NCBI RefSeq assembly: GCF_018274385.1
Contig: NZ_JAAFYZ010000017.1
Coordinates: 17,798-81,797 of the forward strand
Source of the DNA: Catenulispora pinistramenti
Lineage (GTDB): Bacteria; Actinomycetota; Actinomycetes; Streptomycetales; Catenulisporaceae
Direction: 5' to 3'
DNA: 64,000 nt
A program made the translations under genes and the position numbers. The notes under the pieces are model-generated. The model was not told the DNA's origin, searched no databases, and saw nothing but the letters and a program-made list of their open reading frames with translations. This document shows, piece after piece, positions 10,783 to 19,937 of this stretch (position 1 is the first letter of the stretch; each line of letters starts with the position of its first letter).

Positions 10783-10951
10783 TTAGCCGATGGTGTAGGC
10801 GTTGTCGACCGTCTGGCTGATCGACCCGCCGAGCGCGTCGGTCGCCGGCCGGTGGCGGCGCGGTCGCGGCGGCACCGCCGGCGGTGGCGGTGGCCAGGCC
10901 CACAGCCATGGCCGCCGCCAGGATCGGGACACGGCGGATACGTGCTAGCAC
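10783..10951 (-). pseudogene. Small secreted-protein gene with an apparent one-base frameshift
   Basis: GTG 10951 begins a clean signal peptide (basic start, Ala/Val/Leu core, AAATA). This frame then becomes Arg-rich and non-protein-like. Shifting by one base gives ATDALGGSISQTVDNAYTIG followed by TAA (10783-10785), which has a natural composition. The simplest reading is a ~55-residue secreted protein broken by a frameshift near 10840-10860. Together with the protease remnant it fills the 10628-11148 gap, which otherwise holds nothing recognisable. Confidence 0.4.
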
Positions 10952-11148
10952 AAGTGGTTCCTCCAGATCGTCGGATCGGCTCCGGGGCGTGGGACGTGTC
11001 CACCGTCAGAGCCCTGTGCCTTGTCGAAGTACTGATGACGTGGAGGCCGGAAATGTTATACGCGCTTTCATCTCAGCTGGTGGATTCCTGGATTCCGCAG
11101 CTATGATTAATGCCGCCTAACCAAGGGCTGTCATTCGGGGGAGGGACC

Positions 11149-12285
11149 GTGCGAGACACTGTCCGGGGGTTCAGTCGGTCGGCGGCGATCAGCGCCGTAC
11201 TGGCGGCGACGATGGCGGCGGCGGTCGCGTGTTCCACGAGCGGGACTGTCAGGGCTGGCGGGGCCGCCGGCGGCGCGAATCCTTTGACCGGCACGGGTTC
11301 CGGGCCCGCGACCTCCGCGAGCGGGCCGGCGCCGACCGGCCAGTCGCTCGTCTCAGGCCGGCAGGGCTCGCCGACCACGTCGGCGTCGGCATCGGACGTC
11401 ACCGTGACCCAGGGCGAGGCCGCGGCGGCGCTGGGGGCGTATCAGAGTGCGAACAACACAGTCAACGCCGCTCTGGACATCCCGGGGGAAGCGAAGATCG
11501 AGAGTGGTTCGCTGCTGACCCTGGACCAGGGCAGCCTGCTCTACTACCAGGGAATCGGCGGCGCCAAGGCCGCCCAGTCCAAGGCGCCGGTCACCTTCGC
11601 CGACCCGGTGTTCTACATCGCCCGCTCGATCGCGTACCCGCGTGGGTTCTACGTCACGGCGAACGCGGTCCAGCCGGGCTTGCCCGACGCCGGCTCGCTC
11701 CTGCACTTCACCCAGGAACAGGCCGGCGCGCCCTGGCTGGTCGACACCACGCTCGGGCTGACCGCGGGGCGGCAGTGGCCGGCCTTCGCCGTCGGTGCCG
11801 ACGGGTTGTTGGACTACACCGCGACCCAGCTGACCCGACTGCCGCTCGACACGACCGACCTGGCCGTCGCCGACCGGACCCTGCTCACCGGCGACGACGC
11901 CGGCACGCCGGGCTCGCCGTTCGTGAGCGACGACGTGACCACCGCCGAGCGGAAGTGGATCCAGGACGACACCTCCGGCGTCTCCCCGGCGACCGTGACG
12001 CTGACGGTGTCCACGGCCACCGACCCGCTGCCGACGTACCTGCCGCTCAAGGACGGCGGCGAGCTGGCGATCTACGGCACGCGCCTCTCCTTGCGCGCGA
12101 CCCAGGCCGGCCGCACCTTCACCTTCGCCGACCAGGGCTGGGCGAAGGTCGCCGGCGCCCAGACCGCCGAGGGCGGCTTCACCACGGATTCGGTGTGGAT
12201 GGTCGCCGCCGTCGACCCGCCGGAGAAGTCGGGGAAGATCCAGAAGATCGCCTACAACGGGGGTTTGGTGTCCGTGGAGCACTGA
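11149..12285 (+). CDS. Putative lipoprotein of unknown function
   Basis: 378 residues from GTG 11149, which follows GGGAGGGA; an in-frame upstream ATG lacks a ribosome site and would spoil the signal peptide. The N-terminus has a hydrophobic stretch and lipobox AVAC, giving lipid-anchored Cys at about residue 25, then a Gly/Ser/Thr/Pro-rich linker. The globular part (from about residue 85) is rich in beta-strand-forming and Thr/Asp residues, and I recognise no family. It converges on another lipoprotein gene, and the two may be functionally linked. Confidence 0.8.
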   Translation: MRDTVRGFSRSAAISAVLAATMAAAVACSTSGTVRAGGAAGGANPLTGTGSGPATSASGPAPTGQSLVSGRQGSPTTSASASDVTVTQGEAAAALGAYQSANNTVNAALDIPGEAKIESGSLLTLDQGSLLYYQGIGGAKAAQSKAPVTFADPVFYIARSIAYPRGFYVTANAVQPGLPDAGSLLHFTQEQAGAPWLVDTTLGLTAGRQWPAFAVGADGLLDYTATQLTRLPLDTTDLAVADRTLLTGDDAGTPGSPFVSDDVTTAERKWIQDDTSGVSPATVTLTVSTATDPLPTYLPLKDGGELAIYGTRLSLRATQAGRTFTFADQGWAKVAGAQTAEGGFTTDSVWMVAAVDPPEKSGKIQKIAYNGGLVSVEH

Positions 12286-12342
12286 GGCGGCGGTCCGAGC
12301 TCGGGCCTCATGCCTCAGGCCCCTGATTCCAAGTCTCAGGCC

Positions 12343-13137
12343 TCAGCCCCCGAGCCCGGCGGCGCGGACCTTGTTCTCCGCCGCTGTGATCAGCGAGGCG
12401 TCGACCGCGGGCGCCGGGGCTGAAAGGGAGCTCGCCGAGAACGTCACCAGCGTGCCGCCGACGCGATCGACGACGTAGCGGTCGCTCGGCTGCTTGCTGG
12501 GGTCGGTGAGGTAGTAGACGACGCAGTCGCTGGAGACCGGGTCGGGCTGCGGCTGGACGACGTAGGACGCGGGTGCCTGGCCGGCCTCGGACGTCTGGAA
12601 CGGCTGCTGGCACTGCGTCTGCATCGCGTGGAACACGTTCATCAGGGCTGCGGCCTCGGCGTCGCCGTAGTACTCCACGCTTTCCGCGAGGAGCCCTGGT
12701 TCTCCGTTCGTGCCGACGGTCGGCAGATCGAATCCGATCGAGGCCGTGGGCGCCTCGAAGTCGGGGCCGCCGTTGTCCAGCTTCTGCGTCAGTTGGTCCA
12801 TGGGCGCGCAGCCGCCGTTGGTCGGGTACAGGTACATCGCGATCCGGAATTCGAGGGTGTGGCTCTGCCCGAGGCCCGGTACGTCGCTCCCGGCCAGGAG
12901 CGCTTGCTGAAGCTGGGCCGTTGAGGGCGCGCTGGACGACGTGCTCGGGCTCGGGCTCGGGTTCGCGCTCGCGCTCGCACTCGCGCCCGTGGTACTGATG
13001 CCCGACGGCGTGACCGGCCCGGAGCCGCCGATCTGCCCGGAGCTGCCGATCTGCCCGGACGATGAGCACCCGGCCACGCCGAGTGCGGTCGCCGCGAGTG
13101 CGGCCAGCAGTGAGGAACAACGGATGACCCGCCCCAT
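12343..13137 (-). CDS. Lipoprotein with PknH-like extracellular sensor domain
   Basis: 264 residues with signal peptide and lipobox GVAGC (Cys24), then a Gly/Ser/Pro-rich linker with GQIGSSGQIGGSG repeats. The folded part (from ~85) contains paired Cys residues (GGCAPMDQL; MQTQCQQPF; SSDCVVYYL) and the general layout of the PknH_C-type sensor domains found on actinobacterial Ser/Thr kinases and Lpp proteins. No kinase domain is attached. The ATG at 13137 lies downstream of a modest purine-rich site. The ligand is unknown. Confidence 0.7.
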   Translation of the reverse strand: MGRVIRCSSLLAALAATALGVAGCSSSGQIGSSGQIGGSGPVTPSGISTTGASASASANPSPSPSTSSSAPSTAQLQQALLAGSDVPGLGQSHTLEFRIAMYLYPTNGGCAPMDQLTQKLDNGGPDFEAPTASIGFDLPTVGTNGEPGLLAESVEYYGDAEAAALMNVFHAMQTQCQQPFQTSEAGQAPASYVVQPQPDPVSSDCVVYYLTDPSKQPSDRYVVDRVGGTLVTFSASSLSAPAPAVDASLITAAENKVRAAGLGG

Positions 13138-13487
13138 GGTGACCCCTGACTCCGTTCACACGCACTCGGCTTGACGAGTCCCGAGGCTAGGGGCTGCGCG
13201 AGAGGACCGGTCCTGACGGCGTCCTCCGAGCGCTTCGCTGCCGCACAGGGAGTATCCCGGATGCCGCCCGCGGCAGTGTGGGAAATCCGTGTCCATGACA
13301 GGCCGCGTGCCCGCAAGCACGGGGGCAGCACAACGGGCTGGCTGGACAAGAACGCGCCGGACATCGAATGGGAGCGAATGAATATTCGAATACTCGAGAG
13401 CGCAGGGGGACCCGCGCCGGATTGGGCGCAGGACATCGAGCCCCGCTGAACTCGCCGGTCAGCGCTTAGCAGTCGGCGCTCAGCGTT
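13138..13487. other. Intergenic region without a convincing gene
   Basis: A 92-codon plus-strand ORF (13171-13449) exists but lacks a ribosome site, has no recognisable features and ends just before the repeat array. It reads like upstream DNA of the divergent lipoprotein gene plus AT-richer sequence near 13380-13400. I see no RNA gene or clear promoter. Confidence 0.6.
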
Positions 13488-13545
13488 CAGCAGCCAGCAG
13501 CCAGCAGCCAGCAGCCAGCGCTCAGCGATCAGTAGTCAGCGCTCA
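13488..13545. repeat. CAGC-rich tandem repeats at the 3' end of the LLM oxidoreductase gene
   Basis: Four exact 7-bp units (CAGCAGC) plus a partial unit occupy 13488-13519. Degenerate 'GCTCAGC/GATCAG' units follow up to and across the stop codon of the minus-strand gene. The 12-mer CTCAGCGATCAG (13521-13532) recurs exactly at 32219-32230, in another array at another gene's 3' end. Confidence 0.85.
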
Positions 13546-14411
13546 GCAAAGGCCGCGAGTGTCGCGCCGAGCTGTCGCACCGGCTCCTCCCCGCTGAACC
13601 GGAGCACGACGCTCGTCGCGCCGGCCGCTTCGAGCTGCGCGATACGTGCGGCGGCGTCCGCCGGGGTCCCGCTGACGGTGAACACCTCGGCCGGAGTGCG
13701 GTCGAGCCAGGCGGCCTGATCCTCGACCGCCGGGCGCAAGACCTCCGCCGCCTGCCGGGCGTCGTCCGCGACGGCCGCGTACGCGAACGCGATCAGCTCG
13801 TGCTCCTGCGCGCCGCCGCCCTTGCGGATCAGGGCGAGCGCCGCCTCCAGATCCGCCGGGCCGTGGCCTTCGGCGAGTACCGTGCCGTCCGCGACCCGCC
13901 CGGACAGTTCCAGCGACCGCGGTCGCACCACGCCCAGCACCACCGGGGGGACCTGCGCGGGCGGGTGCACCAGCCGCAGGCCGTCGATCCGGACCTCGCC
14001 GCCCTGCATCTGTACCTGCTCGCCCCGCAACAGCGCGCGCACGGCTTCGGTGGTCTCCGCCAGCAGAGTCAGCGGCGAGGCCGGCGCCGCCCCGACCGAC
14101 GCCATCCAGCCGGTGACGCCGTGCCCGATGCCCGCGACGAACCGGCCGGGATACACGCGCGCCAGGAATGCCACCTCCATCGCCAGCAGCGCCGGGTTCC
14201 GCAAGGGCGCAGGAGCGATCCCCAGCCCGACCCGCATCCGCGACGTCGCCGCCAGCGCGACCGTGGCCGCCGAGATGCCGCCGCCCCAGCTGAGGTCTTC
14301 CACGACCCACAGCTCGTCGGTGCCGAGCGCTTCGACTTCGCGCGCGAACGCCGGCAGCCCTTCCGGGGCCCAGGCGCGGTCGTACATGACACCGATTCGA
14401 AGACTCGACAT
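13536..14411 (-). CDS. LLM-class (luciferase-like) flavin-dependent oxidoreductase
   Basis: 291-residue TIM-barrel flavoprotein of the bacterial-luciferase/F420 family. Visible features are the N-terminal RIGVMYDRAW, WVVEDLSWGGGISAATVALAAT, GLGIAPAPLRNPALLAMEVAFL and the conserved GRFVAGIGHGVTGWM, which shapes the cofactor pocket. Cofactor (FMN or F420) and substrate cannot be told from sequence; many actinobacterial members use F420. It stands alone between a repeat array and a divergently transcribed ATP-grasp gene. Confidence 0.88.
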   Translation of the reverse strand: MSSLRIGVMYDRAWAPEGLPAFAREVEALGTDELWVVEDLSWGGGISAATVALAATSRMRVGLGIAPAPLRNPALLAMEVAFLARVYPGRFVAGIGHGVTGWMASVGAAPASPLTLLAETTEAVRALLRGEQVQMQGGEVRIDGLRLVHPPAQVPPVVLGVVRPRSLELSGRVADGTVLAEGHGPADLEAALALIRKGGGAQEHELIAFAYAAVADDARQAAEVLRPAVEDQAAWLDRTPAEVFTVSGTPADAAARIAQLEAAGATSVVLRFSGEEPVRQLGATLAAFAER

Positions 14412-14578
14412 GGACCGGGACGCTACCGGATCTGGAAGGTCTGGGCCGGGTCGTGAGTTCGACGGGGTTCTGCTTCGGGAACCGGCATCTGTATCAGTAG
14501 TCTGAGCCTGACTGTGCGCGCCGCCGAACGGGCCCGGTCCGCTCTACACCCGTGCACATCTGCCACTGAGGGGGAGCA

Positions 14579-15835
14579 ATGTCAGCGCAAGCGGTCAGGC
14601 CCATCATCTTCTCCGGATACAGCAGTATCGCCCTGTTCGGCTATGCCGAGGTGCTGCCGCCGAAGTCCGTGATCATCGTCGAGGAGGCGGAGTACGCGCG
14701 CGAACGTGACGCGCAGGCGTCCGTCTCCTGGTCGCCGCTGGTGCGCGAGGTCCTCGAATGGGACCTCGTCGGGCCGGGCCGGGCCGAGGAGTTCTTCCTC
14801 GCCCACCGCGACCTGGATCCGGTCGCGGTCGTCCCGAACACCGAGGTGGGCACCTTGTTCGCGGCCCGCCTGGCCGAGTGTCACGAGCTGCCCGGTGCGG
14901 GATTCGGCGCGGCGCGGGCGATGCGGGACAAGCGCCGGTTGCGGGCGATCACCGGGGCGGCCGGGATCCCGAATCCGGAATCGGTCGTGGTGGCCGACGC
15001 CGCGCGGGCGCAGGCGTTCCTGGCGGCGGTCAACGGCCCGATCGTGCTCAAGCCGGCGGCCGGTATGGGCTCGACGGCCACCTGTGTGGTGCGCGATGCG
15101 GCCGAGATCGACGCGGTCTGGGAATCGCTGCGGCAGGAGGCGGCGCGGTTGGGTCCGGAGCAGCCGATGCTGGCCGAGCGCTTCGTGGCCGGTCCGGAGT
15201 TCAGCGTCGAGATGCTCGTGCGAGGCGGCAAGGACGTGTTCGCCAGCGTCACCGGCAAGCTGCTGTACCCCGGATCGCGGCCGGTGGAGATGGGCCACGT
15301 GGTCCCCGCGGACATCCCCGCGGCGCTGACCGAACTGCTGGTCCAGCAGACCCGTCGGGTGGTCGAGGCGGTGGGCTTCGCCGACGGCATCGTCCACTGC
15401 GAGTGGATCGTCGCCGACGGCGTCCCGTATCTGGTGGAGTGCGCGGGCCGGTGCGCCGGAGCCGGGATCATCGACATGATCCGGCAGGCCTACCCGGTCG
15501 ACATCGTCCGGGCCTACGTCGACATCCTGTCCGGCCGGGCGCCCTCGGTCGAGCTGCCGACCCGGGCGCGGCGGGCGGCGTCGGTCCGCTTCACCAGCGC
15601 GCAGCCGGGCGTGGTCACGGTGATCCGGGGCATCGAAGCGGCCAGCGCGTCCGAAGGCGTCTTCTACGCCGGGGCCGCAGTGGAGGTCGGCGGCCGGGTC
15701 GACGAGCTGCGCAGCTCCGGCGACCGCCCCGCCTTCGCCGCGGTGACCGCGGACACCCCGGCCGAAGCGCTGCGCCTGGCCGCCGCGGCCGCCGCGTTGA
15801 TCGAGATCGACACCCGCCCGGAGCAAGGAGAGTGA
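14579..15835 (+). CDS. ATP-grasp domain protein (carboxylate-amine ligase-like)
   Basis: 418-residue ATP-grasp enzyme. After an N-terminal Rossmann-like pre-ATP domain come IVLKPAAGMGSTATCVV (ATP-binding lysine loop, residues ~158-175), MLAERFVAGPEFSVEMLV and the metal-binding end of the fold (HCEWIVADGVPYLVECAGRC). Such enzymes join a carboxylate to an amine via acyl phosphate. The ATG follows GGGGGAG. It is not adjacent to the NRPS cluster and converges on the lysyl-PG synthase gene, so its partner substrates are unknown. Confidence 0.88.
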   Translation: MSAQAVRPIIFSGYSSIALFGYAEVLPPKSVIIVEEAEYARERDAQASVSWSPLVREVLEWDLVGPGRAEEFFLAHRDLDPVAVVPNTEVGTLFAARLAECHELPGAGFGAARAMRDKRRLRAITGAAGIPNPESVVVADAARAQAFLAAVNGPIVLKPAAGMGSTATCVVRDAAEIDAVWESLRQEAARLGPEQPMLAERFVAGPEFSVEMLVRGGKDVFASVTGKLLYPGSRPVEMGHVVPADIPAALTELLVQQTRRVVEAVGFADGIVHCEWIVADGVPYLVECAGRCAGAGIIDMIRQAYPVDIVRAYVDILSGRAPSVELPTRARRAASVRFTSAQPGVVTVIRGIEAASASEGVFYAGAAVEVGGRVDELRSSGDRPAFAAVTADTPAEALRLAAAAAALIEIDTRPEQGE

Positions 15836-15854
15836 GCGGAGCGAGGAGGCGGGC

Positions 15855-18389
15855 TCACCCCATCAGACGTCGGCTCAGCCGCAGCATCTGAGCGAGCGTC
15901 GTGCGCGGCAGGTAGGCCCGCCCGATCGCGTTCGTGATCGCGGGCAGCGCGACCGGATCGGGATAGGCGATGTACAGGGGCTGATACTGCGGCTGGAACT
16001 TCGCCTTGAACGCCAGCAGCGAGCGGAAGCCGTACACCGGCTCCAGGACGCGGCCGACCGTGTCCAGCATCCGCTGCAAGCCGTCCGCGGCCCGCCGGTG
16101 GTCCGCGGCCCGGGCCAGGGGAGCGCCGGACAGGCTCATGAACTCGGCTCCCTCCTCCTTGAAACGCAGGGCCGCGGTGGCGATCAGGAACTCCATCACC
16201 CCGTGGAAGCTGTCGGTACCGCGCCGCATGAAGTCCAGCGTCCAGCCGACCGGTTCGCCGTCGCGGTAGCACGGCAGCCAACTCGTGATGCCGTGCAGCC
16301 GGCCCTGGTCGTCGGCCGCCACCAGACAGCGGACGTGCGGATCGTTCAGCTCGTCCAGGCCGCCGAGAGTGAAGCCCATCTCCGGCAGGCCCTTGGCGGC
16401 GACCCATTCCTGCGACAGGTCCCGCACCTGCTCACGCAGCAGCGGAGCCGCTGTCGGGAAGGAGACCCAGGACGCCGCGACCCCGACCTTGCCGGCCTTG
16501 TTCAGCGCCGTCCGCACGTCCTGCCACTTCTTGCCGGTGAACGCCAGATCGGCCAGCGGCAGCAGCGTGTCCTCGGCCACCTGCACACCGCGCCACCCCA
16601 GCCGGTTGGCGACGTCCAACGTCTCGGCCGTGACGCCGTAGAAGCAGGGGGACCAGCCCTGCTGATCGCAGTACTTTGCGAACTGCGCCAGCACCGCGTC
16701 GCGGGCTTCGGGATCGCCGTAGGGGCCGCCGGTGGTGAGGGCGACCTTGCCGATCACCCGGTAGGCCACGGCGGCCCGGGCGTCGTCGGCGATCCAGTAC
16801 TCGTGGCCGGGCCAGGTCGTCATATAAGAGAGCGTTGATCCTCCGTACGTCGTGAGCAGCGCGCGCGCCTCAGATTCCGACCCGGCCCGGTGCCGCAGCG
16901 GGGGCCGCCAGAAGGCCAGAAGGAGCCCACCGAGCGTCACCGCCCAGAACGCCGGTCCCACCCAGAAGTAGAGGGTCCGCGCGGCGCCGCCCTGTGGGAG
17001 GAAATGAGCGTACGGCGCGTCGAGAATGCCCAGATAGACCGGCGGTATCAGACGTTTGATGAAGTCGGCCGCCAGATTGCCGTGGCCGGGGACCGGCGCG
17101 AAGTCGCCGCGCACGGCGTAGCCGAACTGCACATACGCGGCGCCGATGCCGACGAACGCCGCTGTCACCGCCACAGACACCCGCAGAATCGTCCTGCGCG
17201 GGACCCGCAGTTCGAAGTGGCGGCGCTTGACCAGAAGCAGCCCGATCACCAGCAGAGGCATCGCCACCAGAGGTATCGAATACAGGACGACGAACCTGTG
17301 GGCGTCGCCGTATCCGGGATCCGAGGGGTCGAGGAAGGACAGGCCCTGAGCCGCGTACCGCCAGGTGGCCAGGGCGGCTCCGGTCTCGATCAGAAGCGCG
17401 GCCAGCAGAGCCAGACGGCGACCTCGACGCAGCCCCTCGGCGACGATCAGCAACAGGATCGCCGGCACGAACAGCATCAGCACCGAGGGACTGCTCGCGA
17501 GCAGCGACTCAGATCGCACCTGAAGACAGCCCGCTGACATGTCCGCCGCGCTGGCGCAACTGCTCCGCAGATCATCGGCTCCGGGCCCGGTTCCCACGAA
17601 CAAGTCGGAGTACAAAGAGAACGGCCCGTAAGGTGCCCTCGTCAGAAAGGCGATCAGCGGCCCCAGCGCAGAGGCGCCGACGGTGATCGCGACCAGGACG
17701 CGGCTCTCGGCGTGGGACACGACGCGCTCGTGCCGAGGACGCCGGCGACCCCACAGAAACGCGCCGCTCACCAGGCCGATCCCGGCACCGCAGAAGCGCA
17801 GGATGTCCTGTGCGGTTCCGTCGTAGAGCGTGAACAGCAGCACGCCGAAGCCCAGGACGAGCCGGAGCCGGCGGCGCCACAGCGAGGGCAGGCGCGCGCT
17901 GAGGGCCAGACCCACGCCGACGATGCCGACGCTGGCCCCGGTGGCCGCGTCGGTCTGGTCCGAGCTGAGCCAGACGTCGCCGGTGTCCGAGCCGAGCCCG
18001 ATGATCCCCGCGCCGAGCAGTGCGCCGCCGACCTGGCAGAGCGCGAACAGACCCAGAGTCGTGCGGGTGCCCAGGCGGCGCTCCGCCGGGGCCAGCACGG
18101 CGAACGCGAGCAGGACCGTGGCGATCAGGGCCGTGGGACCGGCGCTCCACAAGCCGTAGCTCAGGACCGTCCACCACTTGCCCTCGGCGAGAATCGAGGC
18201 GCCGGTGCCGACCACCCGCCCCGGGCTGCCGTCCGCATCGGCGGGCACGCTGCCGCCCACCGCCGCGACCAGGACCAGGAGCGTGACGAGCGTCGCGGTC
18301 AGCGGCGCCCGGCCTGCCGCCCGGCGGACCCGCGCCGGCACGGTGCCGAAGAGGCCGAGTCTGCCGGCCGGCACAGTCTCAGTACTCAT
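15855..18389 (-). CDS. Aminoacyl-phosphatidylglycerol synthase (MprF/LysX-like, DUF2156) with rhomboid-like N-terminus
   Basis: Large integral membrane protein of 844 residues. The N-terminal half has multiple membrane helices, beginning with a rhomboid-like six-helix section, then further helices. The C-terminal ~300 residues match the cytoplasmic GNAT-like synthase domain (FYGVTAETLDVANRLGW, VKK-poor core, TLDFMRRGTDSFHGVMEFL, EGAEFMSLSGAPLA). It transfers an amino acid from aminoacyl-tRNA to phosphatidylglycerol, reducing surface charge. ATG 18389 overlaps the upstream esterase stop as ATGA, which fixes the start; the longer 886-codon ORF is rejected. The amino acid used (Lys, Ala or other) cannot be read. 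Confidence 0.85.
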   Translation of the reverse strand: MSTETVPAGRLGLFGTVPARVRRAAGRAPLTATLVTLLVLVAAVGGSVPADADGSPGRVVGTGASILAEGKWWTVLSYGLWSAGPTALIATVLLAFAVLAPAERRLGTRTTLGLFALCQVGGALLGAGIIGLGSDTGDVWLSSDQTDAATGASVGIVGVGLALSARLPSLWRRRLRLVLGFGVLLFTLYDGTAQDILRFCGAGIGLVSGAFLWGRRRPRHERVVSHAESRVLVAITVGASALGPLIAFLTRAPYGPFSLYSDLFVGTGPGADDLRSSCASAADMSAGCLQVRSESLLASSPSVLMLFVPAILLLIVAEGLRRGRRLALLAALLIETGAALATWRYAAQGLSFLDPSDPGYGDAHRFVVLYSIPLVAMPLLVIGLLLVKRRHFELRVPRRTILRVSVAVTAAFVGIGAAYVQFGYAVRGDFAPVPGHGNLAADFIKRLIPPVYLGILDAPYAHFLPQGGAARTLYFWVGPAFWAVTLGGLLLAFWRPPLRHRAGSESEARALLTTYGGSTLSYMTTWPGHEYWIADDARAAVAYRVIGKVALTTGGPYGDPEARDAVLAQFAKYCDQQGWSPCFYGVTAETLDVANRLGWRGVQVAEDTLLPLADLAFTGKKWQDVRTALNKAGKVGVAASWVSFPTAAPLLREQVRDLSQEWVAAKGLPEMGFTLGGLDELNDPHVRCLVAADDQGRLHGITSWLPCYRDGEPVGWTLDFMRRGTDSFHGVMEFLIATAALRFKEEGAEFMSLSGAPLARAADHRRAADGLQRMLDTVGRVLEPVYGFRSLLAFKAKFQPQYQPLYIAYPDPVALPAITNAIGRAYLPRTTLAQMLRLSRRLMG

Positions 18390-19696
18390 CGTCGGGCCAG
18401 CCCGTTGCGCTCGGCGATCCACGGCAGCTGCTGCACGAAGCCGGCCCGCCACACCTGCCAGCTGTGACCACCGGGCAGCTGGGTCATCTGCACGTCGACT
18501 CCGGCTTGCAGACACGCCAGGTACACGACGCCCAGCTGGGGTGTGAACTCCTTGTCAGTGGTCCCGCTGACGATGCGCCCGGCGAGATCCGGAAACTTCC
18601 GCGTGGCCAGGACGGACACCGGGTCGGCGCGCTCGAACGCGCCTTCGTCGCCGCCGAACGCCTTCTTCACGGTGTCCTTGTGGTTGCCGAGCGTCGGTTC
18701 GCGTTGCCCGGACAGGTCCAGGAACGTCCGGTAGAGGTGCGGAGCGCGGACCGCCAACTGGACCGAGCAGGTCCCGCCGAACGAGAACCCGCCGATGGTC
18801 CAGCCCCGGTCCGGTGGCGCGACCTGGAGATTGGCCGTCACCCAGGCCTTGAGGTCGGTGGTCAGGTAGGTCTCGGCGTTGCCGAGCTTGGAATCCATGC
18901 ACAGCGAGTTGCCGATCGTGGACCCGGTCGCGTCCGGCATCACTGTGACCGGGGCCAGGCCGTGGTGCGTGGCGGCGTAGCCGTCGAGCACCTTCTGCAC
19001 GCCGCCGGCGTCGATCCAGTCCCGTGGCGTGCCGGGCTGCCCGGGGAGCAGCACCAGCAACGGCAGTTCGGGGCGCGGGTCGGCCCGGTAGGCGGGCGGC
19101 AGGTAGACCCAGGCCTTGCGGGCGTTGAAGTGGGAGACCGTGCCCGGGATCGTGACCTCGGACAACGTGCCCGAGCTCGGCAGGCCCGCGGGCGCGGTCC
19201 ACACGTCGGCGAGCATGCGTCCCGACGGCGCGGTGACCAGGTCGGTGCGGCTGCCGGCGGCCTTCTTGAAGTCGGTGCCGGTGTCGAGCCACGGGCCCAG
19301 GACGGCGCGCGTCGACGTATAGCTCTGGAAGTAGCGGTTGACCTGGTTCAGGCCGGTCAGGCCCACGACCACCGCGCAGCCGAGTGCCCCGGCCCGGCGG
19401 CCCCAGGACAGGGTCGGCAACCGCATGGCCGCGACGGTGACGCCGAGAATCGCGACGCCCATCCAGAGCAGGACCTCGGTGGGCAGCCCCTCGGGGAAGG
19501 GCTGCCACCACCGGTCGACGATGATTCCCAGGATCGCGGTGAGCACGACGCCCACCCCGACAGCCGTCGGCGCTTTCCAGACCCACCAGGTGCGGGCCCG
19601 GTCGGCCAGCAGCGCGGCGAAGGCCGCAGTCGTGAGAACCAGCAGGACGACCGGGATCGGCCCGCTGAGCAGAGACCAGTCGAGCGGATTGCTCAC
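18386..19696 (-). CDS. Membrane-anchored alpha/beta-hydrolase (esterase family), partner of the aminoacyl-PG synthase
   Basis: 436 residues. Four N-terminal membrane helices (to about residue 120) precede an extracellular esterase domain of the antigen-85/EsterD type. Nucleophile Ser lies in GGFSFGGTC, and a late His in GGHSWQVW suits the triad. It is translationally coupled to the aminoacyl-PG synthase. In other Gram-positives such neighbours hydrolyse aminoacyl-phosphatidylglycerol, so this pair may make and remove the lipid modification (inference). The start is GTG 19696, which overlaps the TGA of a small upstream ORF (GTGA). Confidence 0.83.
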   Translation of the reverse strand: MSNPLDWSLLSGPIPVVLLVLTTAAFAALLADRARTWWVWKAPTAVGVGVVLTAILGIIVDRWWQPFPEGLPTEVLLWMGVAILGVTVAAMRLPTLSWGRRAGALGCAVVVGLTGLNQVNRYFQSYTSTRAVLGPWLDTGTDFKKAAGSRTDLVTAPSGRMLADVWTAPAGLPSSGTLSEVTIPGTVSHFNARKAWVYLPPAYRADPRPELPLLVLLPGQPGTPRDWIDAGGVQKVLDGYAATHHGLAPVTVMPDATGSTIGNSLCMDSKLGNAETYLTTDLKAWVTANLQVAPPDRGWTIGGFSFGGTCSVQLAVRAPHLYRTFLDLSGQREPTLGNHKDTVKKAFGGDEGAFERADPVSVLATRKFPDLAGRIVSGTTDKEFTPQLGVVYLACLQAGVDVQMTQLPGGHSWQVWRAGFVQQLPWIAERNGLARR

Positions 19697-19878
19697 CGGG
19701 TGCCCCGCTGGGCCGGAGCCGGAGCCGGAGCCGGCGCCGGAGCCAGCGCCGGAACCGGACCCGGAGCCGGACCCGGAACCGCGGTCAGGGCCGCGGCCGG
19801 TGCGGCGGGACGGCTGGAACCGGCGTCCTCAATTCGCCGATTTGTCGGCTTCGGGTCGTCGGCGTCGTTGGTGAGCAT
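19693..19878 (-). CDS. Possible small Pro/Ala-repeat protein coupled to the esterase gene
   Basis: A 61-codon ORF from ATG 19878 ends in a TGA overlapping the esterase GTG (GTGA). The first half is charged and ordinary (DADDPKPTNRRIEDAG); the second half is a Pro/Ala/Gly run (PAPAPAPAP) encoded by a hexanucleotide repeat. No clear ribosome site precedes the ATG. It could be a short disordered peptide, a translational lead-in to the esterase, or chance. Coupling is the main support. Confidence 0.35.
   Translation of the reverse strand: MLTNDADDPKPTNRRIEDAGSSRPAAPAAALTAVPGPAPGPVPALAPAPAPAPAPAQRGTR
19706..19790. repeat. Degenerate CCGGAG/CCGGAC hexamer repeat
   Basis: About a dozen imperfect copies of a CCGGAR/CCGGCG-type hexamer (GCCGGAGCCGGA and variants) run through this stretch just upstream of the esterase start. 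Because the unit is six bases, copy-number change keeps any reading frame. It encodes the Pro/Ala run of the small ORF. Confidence 0.85.
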
Positions 19879-19937
19879 GTAAAAGAGATGCCTACAGCCT
19901 TGCCCAGGTTGCCTCAGCGTGCGGTCGGCATCGGTTC

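Noticed and set aside
13171..13449. 92-codon plus-strand ORF
   Set aside because: No ribosome site, no recognisable composition or family, and it ends in repeat DNA.
18390..18515. Longer N-terminus for the aminoacyl-PG synthase
   Set aside because: The ATGA overlap with the upstream gene fixes the start at 18389; the extra 42 residues are Arg-rich shadow.
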